DNA of 56,138 bases from Thauera linaloolentis 47Lol = DSM 12138 (GCF_000310205.1 NZ_AMXE01000016.1:1-56138); one strand, 5' to 3'; positions 27,160-37,394 are shown, numbered from the stretch's first letter. Notes: generated from the sequence alone by a model not told the origin. Translations and numbers: made by a program.

Positions 27160-27202
27160 GCCGGGACACGCCACAAGACAGAGAAAGAGAGGAGAGAACA
27201 CC

Positions 27203-28528
27203 ATGCCCGTGAAAAGCCCCCGCCCCGGCGATCTCGACCCCATCGAAACCGCCAGCCGCGACGAGATCGGCGCGCTGCAGCTGCAGCGCCTGCAGTGGTC
27301 GGTGCGCCACACCTACGACAACGTCGAACCCTACCGCCGCAAGTGCGAGGAACAGGGCGTGCATCCGGACGACCTGAAGTCGCTCGCGGACCTCGCCAGA
27401 TTCCCTTTCATGACCAAGGCCGACCTGCGCGACAACTACCCCTTCGGCCTGTTCGCCGTGCCGCGCGACAAGGTCGCCCGCCTGCACGCGTCGAGCGGCA
27501 CCACCGGCAAGTCGGTGGTGGTGGGCTACACCCGCAACGACATCGACAACTGGGCCGAGGTCGTCGCCCGCTCGCTGCGCGCGGCCGGTGTGCGCGCCGG
27601 CGACATGGTGCACAACGCCTACGGCTACGGCATGTTCACCGGCGGCCTCGGCGCCCACTACGGCATCGAGCGCGCCGGCTGCACCGCGGTGCCGATGTCC
27701 GGCGGACAGACCGAGAAGCAGGTCCAGCAGATCATGGACTTCCGCCCCGACGCGATCATGGTCACGCCGTCCTACTCACTGGTGATCGCCGAGGAATTCG
27801 AGCGCCTGAAAATCGCGCCGGAGGACATCTCGCTGAAGGTCGGCATCTTCGGCGCCGAGCCGTGGGGCGAGGGCATGCGCGGCGAGATCGAGAACAAGCT
27901 CGGCATCGACGCCATCGACATCTACGGCCTGACCGAGGTCATGGGCCCGGGCGTGGCCTGCGAATGCATCGAGACCAAGGACGGCCCGGTAATCTGGGAA
28001 GACCACTTCTACCCCGAGATCATCGACCCCGAAACCGGCGCAGTACTGCCCGACGGCGAGGAAGGCGAACTGGTGTTCACCTCGCTGACCAAGGAAGCCT
28101 TCCCGGTCATCCGCTACCGCACGCGCGACCTCACCCGCCTGCTGCCGCCCACCGCGCGCGCCTTCCGCCGCATCGGCAAGATCACCGGCCGTTCGGACGA
28201 CATGCTGATCGTGCGCGGCGTGAACGTGTTCCCGACCCAGATCGAGGAGCAGATCCTGCGCGACAAGCGCCTGTCCGGCAACTACCAGATCGTGCTGACC
28301 CGCGACGGCCACCTCGACAACGTCGAAGTGCGCTGCGAAGTCCAGCGCGAACTGTCGGGCACGCTCAGCCGCAACGACGTCGAAACCATCGCCCGCACGC
28401 TGCAGCAGCACATCAAGACCATCATCGGCATCACCACCAAGGTGAACGTGATGGAATTCGACACCATCCCGCGCACGCTGACCGGCAAGGCCCGCCGCGT
28501 CATCGACCAGCGTCCGAAGCAACTGTGA
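27203..28528 (+). CDS. paaK: PaaK, phenylacetate-CoA ligase
   Basis: A 441-residue ANL-superfamily ligase that forms phenylacetyl-CoA from phenylacetate, ATP and CoA, committing the substrate. Motifs in order: phosphate-binding loop LHASSGTTGKSVVVGYT (about residues 93-109), FGAEPWGEGMR, A5 motif IDIYGLTEVMGPG, A7/A8 region RTRDLTRLLP and GRSDDMLIVRGVNVFPTQIE, and a C-terminal lysine region LTGKARRVIDQR. Length and motifs are as in aerobic PaaK of Azoarcus. A purine-rich AGAGAGGAGAG site precedes the ATG. The C-terminal Lys of ANL ligases is the usual target of Pat-type acetyltransferases; compare the gene at 37395. Confidence 0.94.
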   Translation: MPVKSPRPGDLDPIETASRDEIGALQLQRLQWSVRHTYDNVEPYRRKCEEQGVHPDDLKSLADLARFPFMTKADLRDNYPFGLFAVPRDKVARLHASSGTTGKSVVVGYTRNDIDNWAEVVARSLRAAGVRAGDMVHNAYGYGMFTGGLGAHYGIERAGCTAVPMSGGQTEKQVQQIMDFRPDAIMVTPSYSLVIAEEFERLKIAPEDISLKVGIFGAEPWGEGMRGEIENKLGIDAIDIYGLTEVMGPGVACECIETKDGPVIWEDHFYPEIIDPETGAVLPDGEEGELVFTSLTKEAFPVIRYRTRDLTRLLPPTARAFRRIGKITGRSDDMLIVRGVNVFPTQIEEQILRDKRLSGNYQIVLTRDGHLDNVEVRCEVQRELSGTLSRNDVETIARTLQQHIKTIIGITTKVNVMEFDTIPRTLTGKARRVIDQRPKQL

Positions 28529-28539
28529 GGAGCGCCGCG

Positions 28540-29760
<1,221 letters not shown>

Positions 29761-29774
29761 CGCGGGGCCAGGCC

Positions 29775-30563
29775 ATGAGCTACGACACCCTCGACATCGA
29801 ACGGCGCGGCGCCATCGCCACGATCTGGATGGACCGCCCCGACGTGTTCAACGCCTTCAACGAACAGTTGATCGCCGAACTCGACGACGCCTGCCGCGCG
29901 CTCGACACCGACGCAGCGGTGCGCGTGGTCGTCCTCGGCGGCCGCGGCCGGCACTTTTCCGCCGGCGCCGACCTCCACTGGATGCGCCGCGCCGCCGACA
30001 GCAGCGAACAGGACAACCTCGCCGACTCGCGCCGCTTCGCCGCCATGCTGCGCCGCCTGGCGAACCTGTCCAAGCCGACCATCGCCCGCGTGCAGGGCGC
30101 CGCGCTCGGCGGCGGCACCGGGCTGGCCGCCGCCTGCGACATGGCGATCGCCGCCGACGATGCCAGCTTCGCGACCTCGGAAGCGCGCTTCGGCATCATC
30201 CCCGCGGTGATCAGCCCCTATGTACTGCGCGCGATCGGCCCGCGCCACGCGCTGCGCTACTTCCAGAGCGCCGAACGCTTCGGCGCCGCCGAGGCGAAGG
30301 CGATCGGCCTGGTCGGCGAAGTCGTCGCCCTCGACCAGCTCGACGCCGCCGTCGGCCGCCTGGCGCAGGCACTGCTGGCCTGCGGGCCGCAGGCCCAGTT
30401 CGCCGCCAAGGAACTGATCGCCGCCATCGGCGGGCGCCGCATCGACGACGCCGTCGGCGAGGAAACCGCCACCCGCATTGCCCGCCAGCGCGCCACCGCC
30501 GAAGCCCGCGAAGGTTTCGCGGCCTTCTTCGAGAAGCGCCCGCCGGCATGGACGGCGACATGA
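29775..30563 (+). CDS. Enoyl-CoA hydratase of the paa operon (LiuC/AtuE-like; probable PaaF role)
   Basis: A 262-residue crotonase. Oxyanion-hole segments are RHFSAGADLHWMRRAADSS and GAALGGGTGLAAACDMAIAADDA; the catalytic region is SEARFGIIPAVISPYVLRAIG. The motifs ADLHWMRR and GIIPAVISPYV are more like methylglutaconyl-CoA or isohexenylglutaconyl-CoA hydratases (LiuC/AtuE) than E. coli PaaF. Its position, 14 bases after paaJ inside the paa operon, makes hydration of 2,3-dehydroadipyl-CoA the likely job, since no other PaaF candidate is present. The symbol is left open because the subfamily does not settle it. Confidence 0.85.
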   Translation: MSYDTLDIERRGAIATIWMDRPDVFNAFNEQLIAELDDACRALDTDAAVRVVVLGGRGRHFSAGADLHWMRRAADSSEQDNLADSRRFAAMLRRLANLSKPTIARVQGAALGGGTGLAAACDMAIAADDASFATSEARFGIIPAVISPYVLRAIGPRHALRYFQSAERFGAAEAKAIGLVGEVVALDQLDAAVGRLAQALLACGPQAQFAAKELIAAIGGRRIDDAVGEETATRIARQRATAEAREGFAAFFEKRPPAWTAT

Positions 30564-30632
30564 ATCTCCGCCGCGCAGCGTGCGTGGCGGGTGTTTGAGG
30601 AGGAGACGGGCCGGTTCAGCGGTCCGCGTTCT

Positions 30633-30651
30633 GCTCCGGCCTGTCCGGAGC
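30633..30651 (+). other. Stem-loop in the leader of paaABCDE
   Basis: GCTCCGG (30633-30639) pairs with CCGGAGC (30645-30651) around a 5-base loop, 22 bases before the paaA start and just before its ribosome-binding site AGGAGG. It lies in the only sizeable gap (110 bases) between the beta-oxidation genes and the oxygenase genes. It may mark an mRNA processing or stability point; no promoter or GATAC operator is evident here. Confidence 0.45.
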
Positions 30652-30673
30652 GGTGTTTGCCAGGAGGAAACAC

Positions 30674-31693
30674 ATGTATACCCAAGCAATGGACATTCCG
30701 GACGAATCCGGAAACCCCGGCGGCAAGAAACTCAGCGTCGTGTCCGCGCCGCAGAGCGAGCAGGAAGCCGCGTTCGAGGCCCGCATCGACGCCGACGGCC
30801 GCATCGAGCCGCAGGACTGGATGCCCGAGGCCTACCGCAAGACCCTGGTGCGCCAGATCAGCCAGCACGCCCACAGCGAAGTCGTCGGCATGCTGCCCGA
30901 AGGCAACTGGATCTCGCGCGCGCCCAGCCTGAAGCGCAAGGCGATCCTGATCGCCAAGGTGCAAGACGAGGGCGGCCACGGCCTCTACCTGTATTCCGCC
31001 GCCGAAACCCTGGGCACCGGCCGCGACGAGATGATCGCCGGGCTGCTCTCCGGCCGCGCCAAGTACAGCTCGATCTTCAACTACCCGACGCTGAACTGGG
31101 CCGACGTCGGCGTGATCGGCTGGCTGGTCGACGGCGCCGCGATCATGAACCAGATCCCGCTGTGCCGCTGCTCCTACGGCCCCTATGCGCGCGCCATGAT
31201 CCGCGTGTGCAAGGAAGAATCCTTCCACCAGCGCCAGGGCTACGAAGCCCTGCTGGTGATGATGAAGGGCACCGAGGCGCAGCGCCGCATGGTGCAGGAC
31301 GCGGTCGACCGCCTGTGGTGGAAGTGCCTGGCGATGTTCGGGCCGCCGGACGCCGACAGCCCGCACAGCGCGCAAGGCATGCGCTGGGGCATCAAGCGCG
31401 TCAGCAACGACGAATTGCGCCAGAAGTTCATCGACGCCACCGTGCCGCAGGCCAAGGTGCTGGGCGTGACCCTGCCCGACCCCGATCTGAAGTGGAACGA
31501 GGCCCGCGGCCACCACGACTACGGCCAGATCGACTGGCAGGAATTCTGGAACACCGTCGAAGGCAACGGCCCCTGCAACAAGGAACGCCTGGCCACCCGG
31601 GTCAAGGCACACGAGGACGGCCGCTGGGTCCGCGAAGCGGCCCTGGCCCACGCACGCAAACAACAAGCACGCGCAAGCAAGGAGGCAGCATGA
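30674..31693 (+). CDS. paaA: PaaA, catalytic subunit of phenylacetyl-CoA 1,2-epoxidase
   Basis: A 339-residue ferritin-like diiron oxygenase subunit. Carboxylate/His ligand motifs are visible: [13 protein letters not shown] (E-x2-H type) and [16 protein letters not shown] (E-x3-H). The enzyme uses O2 and electrons from PaaE to make the ring 1,2-epoxide of phenylacetyl-CoA. The ATG at 30674 follows CAGGAGGAAACAC, a strong site. The N-terminal 25 residues ([17 protein letters not shown]) extend beyond the E. coli start. The stop overlaps paaB (ATGA). Confidence 0.95.
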   Translation: MYTQAMDIPDESGNPGGKKLSVVSAPQSEQEAAFEARIDADGRIEPQDWMPEAYRKTLVRQISQHAHSEVVGMLPEGNWISRAPSLKRKAILIAKVQDEGGHGLYLYSAAETLGTGRDEMIAGLLSGRAKYSSIFNYPTLNWADVGVIGWLVDGAAIMNQIPLCRCSYGPYARAMIRVCKEESFHQRQGYEALLVMMKGTEAQRRMVQDAVDRLWWKCLAMFGPPDADSPHSAQGMRWGIKRVSNDELRQKFIDATVPQAKVLGVTLPDPDLKWNEARGHHDYGQIDWQEFWNTVEGNGPCNKERLATRVKAHEDGRWVREAALAHARKQQARASKEAA

Positions 31694-31986
31694 ACACCCC
31701 CGCACTGAAGGATTGGCCGCTCTGGGAAGTCTTCGTCCGCAGCAAGCAGGGCCTCGAACACAAGCACTGTGGCAGCCTGCACGCGGCCGACGCGGCCCAG
31801 GCACTGCACATGGCGCGCGACGTCTACACCCGCCGCCAGGAAGGCGTCAGCATCTGGGTCGTGCCCTCGGTCTCGATCACCGCCAGCAACCCCGACGACA
31901 AGGGCGAGCTGTTCGACCCCGCCGCCGACAAGATCTACCGCCATCCGACCTTCTACGAAATCCCGGACGAAGTGGGGCACATGTGA
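31690..31986 (+). CDS. paaB: PaaB, subunit of phenylacetyl-CoA epoxidase
   Basis: A 98-residue protein with the PaaB family opening [24 protein letters not shown] and [17 protein letters not shown]. PaaB is a small bridging subunit that organises the PaaAC heterodimers and helps electron transfer from PaaE; it has no cofactor of its own. It overlaps paaA by ATGA and shares one base with paaC (TGATG), so the three subunits are translationally linked. Confidence 0.95.
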   Translation: MNTPALKDWPLWEVFVRSKQGLEHKHCGSLHAADAAQALHMARDVYTRRQEGVSIWVVPSVSITASNPDDKGELFDPAADKIYRHPTFYEIPDEVGHM

Positions 31987-32771
31987 TGAGCACGGCACCC
32001 AACGACTACCTGCTGCACCTGGCGGACAACGCGGTCGTGCTCGGCCAGCGCGACGCCGAGTGGTGCGGCCACGGCCCGATCCTGGAAGAAGACCTCGCGC
32101 TCGCCAATGTCAGCCTCGACCTGATCGGCCAGGCCCGCCTGCTGTACCAGCTCGCCGCCGCGCGCAGCGGCGGCGGCGCCACCGAGGATTCGCTGGCCTA
32201 CTTCCGCGACGACACCGCATTCCGCAACTACACCCTGCTGGAGCTGCCCAACCACGGTGCGCTGGTCGGCTATGCCGCGTCGGACCGCGACTACGCCACC
32301 ACCATCGTGCGCAACTTCCTGTACAGCGCGCTGATGGTGCTGCTGTGGGACGCGCTGCAGAAGTCGCCCGACGCCGACCTGGCCGCGATCGCCGCCAAGT
32401 CGCTGAAGGAAGCGCGCTACCACCTGCACCATGCCGCCGACTGGGTGGTGAAGTTCGGCGACGGCACGGAGGAATCGCACGCCCGCGCCCAGGCCGCGCT
32501 CGACCACCTGTTCCCCTACACGGAAGAGTTCTGGACGCCGAGCGCCGCCGAGGATGCCGCCATCGCCAGCGGCGCGGCGGTCGACGTGCGCACGCTGCGC
32601 GCGGCCTGGGACGCCATCGTCGCCGACACTCTGGCCGAAGCCACGCTGAAGCGGCCCGAAGTGCGCGGCTACGTGCCGGAAGGCAAGCAGGGACGCCACT
32701 CCGAACACCTGAGCTACCTGCTGGGCGAGATGCAGGGCCTGGCCCGCGCCCACCCGGACGGCACCTGGTAA
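31986..32771 (+). CDS. paaC: PaaC, structural subunit of phenylacetyl-CoA epoxidase
   Basis: A 261-residue ferritin-like protein paired with PaaA. Visible features are YLLHLADNAVVLGQRDAEWCGHGPILEEDLALANVSLDLIGQ and SLKEARYHLHHAADWVVKFGDGTEES. PaaC lacks a working diiron site in characterised systems and stabilises PaaA. Length is close to E. coli PaaC (248). Start and preceding stop overlap as TGATG. Confidence 0.95.
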   Translation: MSTAPNDYLLHLADNAVVLGQRDAEWCGHGPILEEDLALANVSLDLIGQARLLYQLAAARSGGGATEDSLAYFRDDTAFRNYTLLELPNHGALVGYAASDRDYATTIVRNFLYSALMVLLWDALQKSPDADLAAIAAKSLKEARYHLHHAADWVVKFGDGTEESHARAQAALDHLFPYTEEFWTPSAAEDAAIASGAAVDVRTLRAAWDAIVADTLAEATLKRPEVRGYVPEGKQGRHSEHLSYLLGEMQGLARAHPDGTW

Positions 32772-32782
32772 GGCGGACGGCC

Positions 32783-33280
32783 ATGCACGCCACGATCGAC
32801 GACATCTGGTCCGCCCTCGACCACCTGACCGACCCGGAGATCCCGGTGGTCACGCTGCGCGAGCTGGGCATCCTGCGCGACATCCGCGAAACCGCCGACG
32901 GCATCGAGGTGGTCATCACCCCGACCTACAGCGGCTGCCCGGCGATGGGCCAGATCGAGGACGACGTGCGTGCGAGCCTGCGGCAGGCCGGCATCGAGGC
33001 GCGCGTGGTGACGCAGCTCGCGCCGGCCTGGACCACCGACTGGATGAGCGACGAAGCCAAGGCCAAGCTGCGCGCCTACGGCATCGCGCCGCCGCACACC
33101 ACCCCCAGCGACACCAGCGTGATCAGGTTCGTGCGCCGCGCCGACACCCGGCCGGTGGCCTGTCCGCAGTGCGGCTCGACCAACACCACCCTGAGCTCGC
33201 AGTTCGGCTCCACCGCATGCAAGGCGCTGTACAAGTGCCTCGACTGCCAGGAGCCCTTCGACTACTTCAAGCCCTACTGA
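32783..33280 (+). CDS. paaD: PaaD, maturation factor of the epoxidase (MIP18/DUF59 family)
   Basis: A 165-residue protein. The N-terminal DUF59 domain includes LTDPEIPVVTLRELGILRD and ITPTYSGCPAMGQIEDDV, with the reactive Cys of the Fe-S assembly family. A C-terminal zinc-ribbon-like part carries CPQCGSTN and CLDCQEPFDYFKPY. PaaD is needed for Fe-S or diiron centre assembly of PaaABCE rather than catalysis. It follows paaC by 11 bases. Confidence 0.93.
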   Translation: MHATIDDIWSALDHLTDPEIPVVTLRELGILRDIRETADGIEVVITPTYSGCPAMGQIEDDVRASLRQAGIEARVVTQLAPAWTTDWMSDEAKAKLRAYGIAPPHTTPSDTSVIRFVRRADTRPVACPQCGSTNTTLSSQFGSTACKALYKCLDCQEPFDYFKPY

Positions 33281-33312
33281 CTTCAACCTTACTCATGCCG
33301 GAGCCAAACGCC

Positions 33313-34410
33313 ATGTCAGCACTCCGTTTCCAAGAACTCGCCGTCAAGCGCGTGAGCCCCGAGGCCGCCGGCGCCGTGGCGATCACCTTCGACATCCCCG
33401 CCGCCGAGCGCGAGCGCTTCGCCTTCGAGCCGGGCCAGTTCCTGACCCTGCGCGCCACCATCGACGGCCAGGACGTGCGCCGCAACTACTCGATCAGCAG
33501 CCCGCGCAGCCGCCTCGCCCGGGACGGCGAAGTCGAGATCGGCATCCGTCCGGTCGAGGGCGGCCTGTTCTCCAACTGGGCCGCGCGGGCCATCAAGGCC
33601 GGCGACACCCTCAAGGTGATGCCGCCGGACGGCCGCTTCGTGATCAGGAAGAAGCGCGCCCTGCACCGCGTCGGCTTCGCCGCCGGCTCGGGCATCACGC
33701 CGATCCTGTCGATCGCCGCGAGCACGCTCGAAGAGCAGCCGGACGCCAAGTTCACGCTGATCTACGGCAACCGCCGGATGTCCACGGTGATGTTCAACGA
33801 GGCCCTGCAGGACCTCAAGGACCGCTACCGCGACCGCCTGACCATGATCCACGTGCTGTCGCGCCAGGCGCAGGAAGTCGATCTGCTGCAAGGCCGCATC
33901 GACGGCGACAAGGTACGCGCCATCATCGCCGCGCTGCTGCCGGTGGGCAGCATGGACGAGGTCTTCATCTGCGGCCCCGACGCCATGATCACCGACACCG
34001 AAAGCGCGCTGGTCGAGGCCGGCGTGCCCGCCGACCGCATCCGCACCGAGCGCTTCACTGCCAACCTGCCCGCCGGCGCCCAGCCGGTCGGCACCTCCAG
34101 CAGCGCCGAGGCCGCCGCCACCGCAACCAAGGACATCACGATGACCCTGGTCCTCGACGGCAAGGAGCACGAGATCGCCATCGGCCCCGACGAGCACCTG
34201 CTCGACGCCGCGCTCAACGCCGGCCTCGACCTGCCCTTCTCGTGCAAGGCCGGCGTCTGTTGCACCTGCCGCGCCAAGGTGCAGGAAGGCGAAGTCGTCA
34301 TGGACAAGAACTTCACGCTCGAAGCGCCCGAGGTCGCACAGGGCTTCGTGCTGAGCTGCCAGGCCCGCGCCACCACCAAGCAATTGCGGATCAGCTTCGA
34401 CGAACGCTGA
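33313..34410 (+). CDS. paaE: PaaE, reductase subunit of phenylacetyl-CoA epoxidase
   Basis: A 365-residue iron-sulfur flavoprotein. The FAD domain has RRNYSISSPRS (FAD-binding RxYS), the NAD(P) domain has GFAAGSGITPILSIA and EVFICGPDAMI, and the C-terminal plant-type 2Fe-2S ferredoxin (about residues 280-365) has Cys ligands in SCKAGVCCTCRAKV and LSCQA. It moves electrons from NADPH to PaaA. The start at 33313 has GGAG nine bases upstream; an upstream ATG at 33295 lacks a good site. It is last in the operon and is followed by a strong terminator. Confidence 0.94.
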   Translation: MSALRFQELAVKRVSPEAAGAVAITFDIPAAERERFAFEPGQFLTLRATIDGQDVRRNYSISSPRSRLARDGEVEIGIRPVEGGLFSNWAARAIKAGDTLKVMPPDGRFVIRKKRALHRVGFAAGSGITPILSIAASTLEEQPDAKFTLIYGNRRMSTVMFNEALQDLKDRYRDRLTMIHVLSRQAQEVDLLQGRIDGDKVRAIIAALLPVGSMDEVFICGPDAMITDTESALVEAGVPADRIRTERFTANLPAGAQPVGTSSSAEAAATATKDITMTLVLDGKEHEIAIGPDEHLLDAALNAGLDLPFSCKAGVCCTCRAKVQEGEVVMDKNFTLEAPEVAQGFVLSCQARATTKQLRISFDER

Positions 34411-34449
34411 ACGATCGCGCGCGCACTGCGCGCTGCAGTTTGCTCCACC

Positions 34450-35679
34450 TCACTCCACGGCCGTTTCGACGGCCGTTTTTTTGGGAACCACGCGGCGAAC
34501 ACTGACGAGAGCAAGTGCCATCGCCGCCAGTGCAGCCACCAGCAGGAAACCCAGCCACGCATGTGCGCCAACCGGGGCCAGAGCACCGGCCAGCGGCGTG
34601 GCAAGCGAACCCAATATGTGCGTGCCGGCCCCCAGCAGCGCGGCGGTCGCGCCCAGCGCCCGCTCCTGCGAGGCCATCGCAATCGACATCAGTGGCGGTT
34701 CGGCCATGCCCAGGCCGAACATCGCGATGAACAACCCCGGGACGATGCCGTAAAGCCCGGCACCCGCCAGCGCGGCCAGCAAGGCCAATGCCGCGCCGCT
34801 GCCCATGATGGCGACCCCGAGCAGCGCCAGCAGCCCCGCCGGGCGTGTGCGGGCCAGGCGGCTGCTCCCCATGGCGCCCAGCATCATCGCGGCGCCGGTG
34901 CCGCCAAACACAAAGCCGAAGACGTCCGAACGCAAGCCGTAGCCGGTCTGGTACACATAGGACGCACCACCGACATAGCCGAACAGAAAGAAAAACACGG
35001 CGCTCAAGGCCAGAGCCGGAACGATGAACCGAGGATCGGCCAGCAGATGCCAGTAGGTGCGGAACACACCATCCAGCTTGAGTGGCACGCGCTTTTCTTC
35101 GATCAGTGTTTCCGGCAGGTTGACGCTCGAGTTCGCCAAAGCCAGCGCACCGACGATGGCCAGCGCCAGCATCACCGCGCGCCAGCCGAATTGCATGTCG
35201 ATGACCCCACCGACCGCCGGCGCGAGGATCGGGGCGGCGCCCTGGATGGTCACGAGCAGGGCGAAGAGTTGAGTGGCACGGGCACCGCTGGCGAGGTCGC
35301 GCACCGAACTCATCGCCGTGACCAGCACCAGCGCGGCGGACAACCCCTGGAAAAAGCGGGCGGACAGCATCGTGTCCATCGACGTGCTGACGGCCGCCCA
35401 CAACGAGGCCAGGATGAACACCAGCAGGCCCGCCATCAGCGGACGCCGGCGCCCCAGCGCGTCGATCACCGGCCCGAACACGAGTTGCCCCGCGCCCATC
35501 GCCAGCAGGAACACCGTCAACGTCAACTGCATGGTGGCGTAGTCGGTATTCAGGTCTTGTGTCATCCGGGGCATGGCCGCCAGATACATGTCGATGGCCG
35601 AAGGCCCCAGGATGGTGATGAGGGCCAGGGATGCGGCGGTTTTCATCCCGGCCGCTTGCTGTTGGGTATCCATGGTCAT
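34450..35679 (-). CDS. MFS multidrug exporter, Bcr/CflA family
   Basis: About 409 residues with 12 predicted membrane segments. The Bcr/CflA pattern is visible at the start: LALITILGPSAIDMYLAAMPRM, then LVFGPVIDALGRRRPLMAG (MFS motif A) and ARFFQGLSAALVLVTAMSSVRDL. It would extrude drug-like compounds by proton antiport. ATGs at 35679 and 35673 are both possible; an open frame to 35730 covers the divergent control region and looks non-coding. The extreme C-terminus (KKTAVETAVE) is specified by the paa terminator. It is divergent from a TetR gene and probably repressed by it. Confidence 0.88.
   Translation of the reverse strand: MTMDTQQQAAGMKTAASLALITILGPSAIDMYLAAMPRMTQDLNTDYATMQLTLTVFLLAMGAGQLVFGPVIDALGRRRPLMAGLLVFILASLWAAVSTSMDTMLSARFFQGLSAALVLVTAMSSVRDLASGARATQLFALLVTIQGAAPILAPAVGGVIDMQFGWRAVMLALAIVGALALANSSVNLPETLIEEKRVPLKLDGVFRTYWHLLADPRFIVPALALSAVFFFLFGYVGGASYVYQTGYGLRSDVFGFVFGGTGAAMMLGAMGSSRLARTRPAGLLALLGVAIMGSGAALALLAALAGAGLYGIVPGLFIAMFGLGMAEPPLMSIAMASQERALGATAALLGAGTHILGSLATPLAGALAPVGAHAWLGFLLVAALAAMALALVSVRRVVPKKTAVETAVE
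34457..34482 (+). terminator. Rho-independent terminator of the paa operon
   Basis: ACGGCCGT (34457-34464) and ACGGCCGT (34469-34476) form an 8-bp stem closed by the very stable TTCG loop and followed by a T-run (34476-34482). It lies 46 bases after the paaE stop. It sits inside the last codons of the convergent exporter gene, whose C-terminal repeat TAVETAVE is encoded by the hairpin. Confidence 0.92.
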
Positions 35680-35728
35680 GAACGACGCTCGCCTGCACGA
35701 TGCACTTCCAGCACATGAGAGGAAATTC

Positions 35729-35804
35729 ACATACGCTGCGCATGTCTCTTTTAATCATAATTGACATACATTTCGTACGTCAATTAACATCCGCGGCGTA
35801 TGTT
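35729..35804. promoter_or_regulatory. Divergent exporter/tetR control region with duplicated TetR-type operator
   Basis: Two similar palindromes flank the promoters: ACATACGC-T-GCGCATGT (35729-35745) and AACATCCGC-G-GCGTATGTT (35786-35804). Between them a third near-palindrome, TTGACATAC...GTACGTCAA (35761-35783), supplies two facing -35 boxes. TTGACA (35761-35766) with TTAACA 17 bases on serves tetR; TTGACG (minus, 35778-35783) with TTATGA 17 bases on serves the exporter. Operator centres are 58 bases apart. The local TetR is the obvious binder, but this is inferred. Confidence 0.72.
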
Positions 35805-35825
35805 ATTTCGACAAAGGAAGCCGTG

Positions 35826-36422
35826 ATGCAGCCGCAACGCCGTACCCGCGCTGAAATGATTGAAGAAACCCGCGCCAAACTGGTGGCGGCGGCCCGAATC
35901 GCATTCGCCAGCCAAGGCTTCGCCCACACTTCGATGGACGACTTCACCGCTGCGGCCGGCCTGACGCGGGGGGCGCTCTATCACCACTTCGGCAACAAGG
36001 AAGGGCTGTTGCTGGCAGTCATCGAGCAGATCGAGGCCGAGGTTGGAGATCACCTGCAAGCCGTCTCGGACGCGGCCCCCTCCCCCTGGGAAGGCTTCCG
36101 CCGCCGCTGTCGCACCTACCTGGAACTGGCGCTTGAGCCGGAGATCCGCCGGATCATCCTGCAGGACGCGCGCGCCATCTTCGGCGACGTTCCGCAAGCC
36201 GCGCAGTCAGTGGGCATCGCCGCGCTGCAGACCTCGCTCGACGGACTGATTGCCGAAGGCGTCGTCGCTCCGCTGCATACCAACGTGACGGCCCGAATGA
36301 TCTACGGCGCAGTCACGGAAGCCTCCTTCTGGATCGCCGAACCGGAGGGCGACCAGGAAGCGCGTCTGGAGCAGGCACTCGAAGGCCTGGAACGCCTGTT
36401 GGGCGGCCTGCTCATCCACTGA
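35826..36422 (+). CDS. TetR-family repressor (AcrR-like)
   Basis: A 198-residue regulator with an N-terminal helix-turn-helix: AEMIEETRAKLVAAARIAFASQGFAHTSMDDFTAAAGLTRGALYHHFGNKEGLL, then a ligand-binding domain typical of TetR_C proteins. The ATG at 35826 follows AAGGAAG. It is divergent from the Bcr/CflA exporter, a common arrangement for drug-efflux repressors, with paired palindromes in between. A cytochrome b561 gene follows 35 bases later and may be cotranscribed. Confidence 0.9.
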   Translation: MQPQRRTRAEMIEETRAKLVAAARIAFASQGFAHTSMDDFTAAAGLTRGALYHHFGNKEGLLLAVIEQIEAEVGDHLQAVSDAAPSPWEGFRRRCRTYLELALEPEIRRIILQDARAIFGDVPQAAQSVGIAALQTSLDGLIAEGVVAPLHTNVTARMIYGAVTEASFWIAEPEGDQEARLEQALEGLERLLGGLLIH

Positions 36423-36457
36423 CCGCCCGCGTCCATCACTTTCCCGGGAGATACACC

Positions 36458-37054
36458 ATGCAATGGCGCAATACGGCAGGCCGTTTCGGCATCTTCGCCA
36501 AGTTCTTTCATTGGACGAGCGCAGCCGCGTTCATCGCGGCCTACATCGTCGTCTACTACGTGATCTGGTTCATGGACGACACCTCGCCGGAATCCTGGCC
36601 GGTGCTCAACATCCATTGGGCGCTGGGCCTGCTGGTCGGCTTCCTGGTGCTGCCACGGCTGCTGTGGCGGCTGCTCGACGTGCAGCCCGCAGACCCGCCC
36701 GGTTCGGCGCTGGAGCACCGGCTCGCGCACGCGGCGCACTGGGGGCTGTACGGCCTGCTGATCGTGATGCCGCTGACCGGTTATCTCGGTACCGGCGCGC
36801 CCACCGATTTCGGGCCGTTCAGCGTGACCGCGTTCAACGAGACCGCCGCGTTCTCCTCGATCAGCCATGCCTTCGACTTAAGTTGGGAAGCCTTCGAGGA
36901 GCCGGTCGATGCCGTCCATCACTTCCTCGGCAAATGGGTGGCCTGGGTCGTCGTTGGCCTGCATGTGGCTGCGGCGCTGTTCCATCATCGGGTGCGCCGC
37001 GACGACGTGCTGGTGCGCATGCTGCCGTGGTCGCGCCCATCGAAGACCACATGA
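36458..37054 (+). CDS. Cytochrome b561 (CybB-like)
   Basis: A 198-residue inner-membrane dihaem cytochrome with four membrane helices. Candidate haem-ligand histidines are in KFFHWTSAAAFIAAY, NIHWALGLLVGFLVLPRLLW, HAAHWGLYGLLIVMPLTGYLG and VHHFLGKWVAWVVVGLHVAAALFHH. CybB-type proteins pass electrons between quinol and superoxide or other partners. It lies directly behind tetR with GGGAG before the ATG. A link to exporter or redox stress is possible but only by position. Confidence 0.88.
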   Translation: MQWRNTAGRFGIFAKFFHWTSAAAFIAAYIVVYYVIWFMDDTSPESWPVLNIHWALGLLVGFLVLPRLLWRLLDVQPADPPGSALEHRLAHAAHWGLYGLLIVMPLTGYLGTGAPTDFGPFSVTAFNETAAFSSISHAFDLSWEAFEEPVDAVHHFLGKWVAWVVVGLHVAAALFHHRVRRDDVLVRMLPWSRPSKTT

Positions 37055-37326
37055 CGGCAGACGGATACGCCGGCCCACACTGGGCCTTGCGGCGCTGATC
37101 GATCTCCGGCGGGCAGGCCCTGTCGCCGACATGAGGGCCTCCCACAGCAGGCGCGAAGCACGGATGGGAACGCCCCATTCATTGGCTGGATACGGTGCTG
37201 AACTACCGCCTGATACTCAGCAAGCCGACGATGCGTTCTCCCGCCCCGTCGACATGTCGCGGGAGATTGCGCCAGTCCTCGCTGCCTTGCCGGGTCCGGC
37301 AGCACAAACGGGGCAAGCGCTCGATA

Positions 37327-37366
37327 TGATACAAATCATTTAATTTATTGCTTATGATTGGTATCA
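37327..37366 (+). promoter_or_regulatory. PaaX-like operator upstream of the Pat-like gene
   Basis: TGATAC (37327-37332) and GTATCA (37361-37366) form an inverted pair with a 28-base AT-rich spacer, 29 bases before the ATG at 37395. The half-sites continue as TACAAAT and ATTGGTA. It is the same arrangement as at 19347, 22262 and 22459. The rest of the 340-base gap after the cytochrome gene (37055-37394) holds no gene that I can support. Confidence 0.65.
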
Positions 37367-37394
37367 AATAAGCCTCATCCCCGCCACGCCGACC

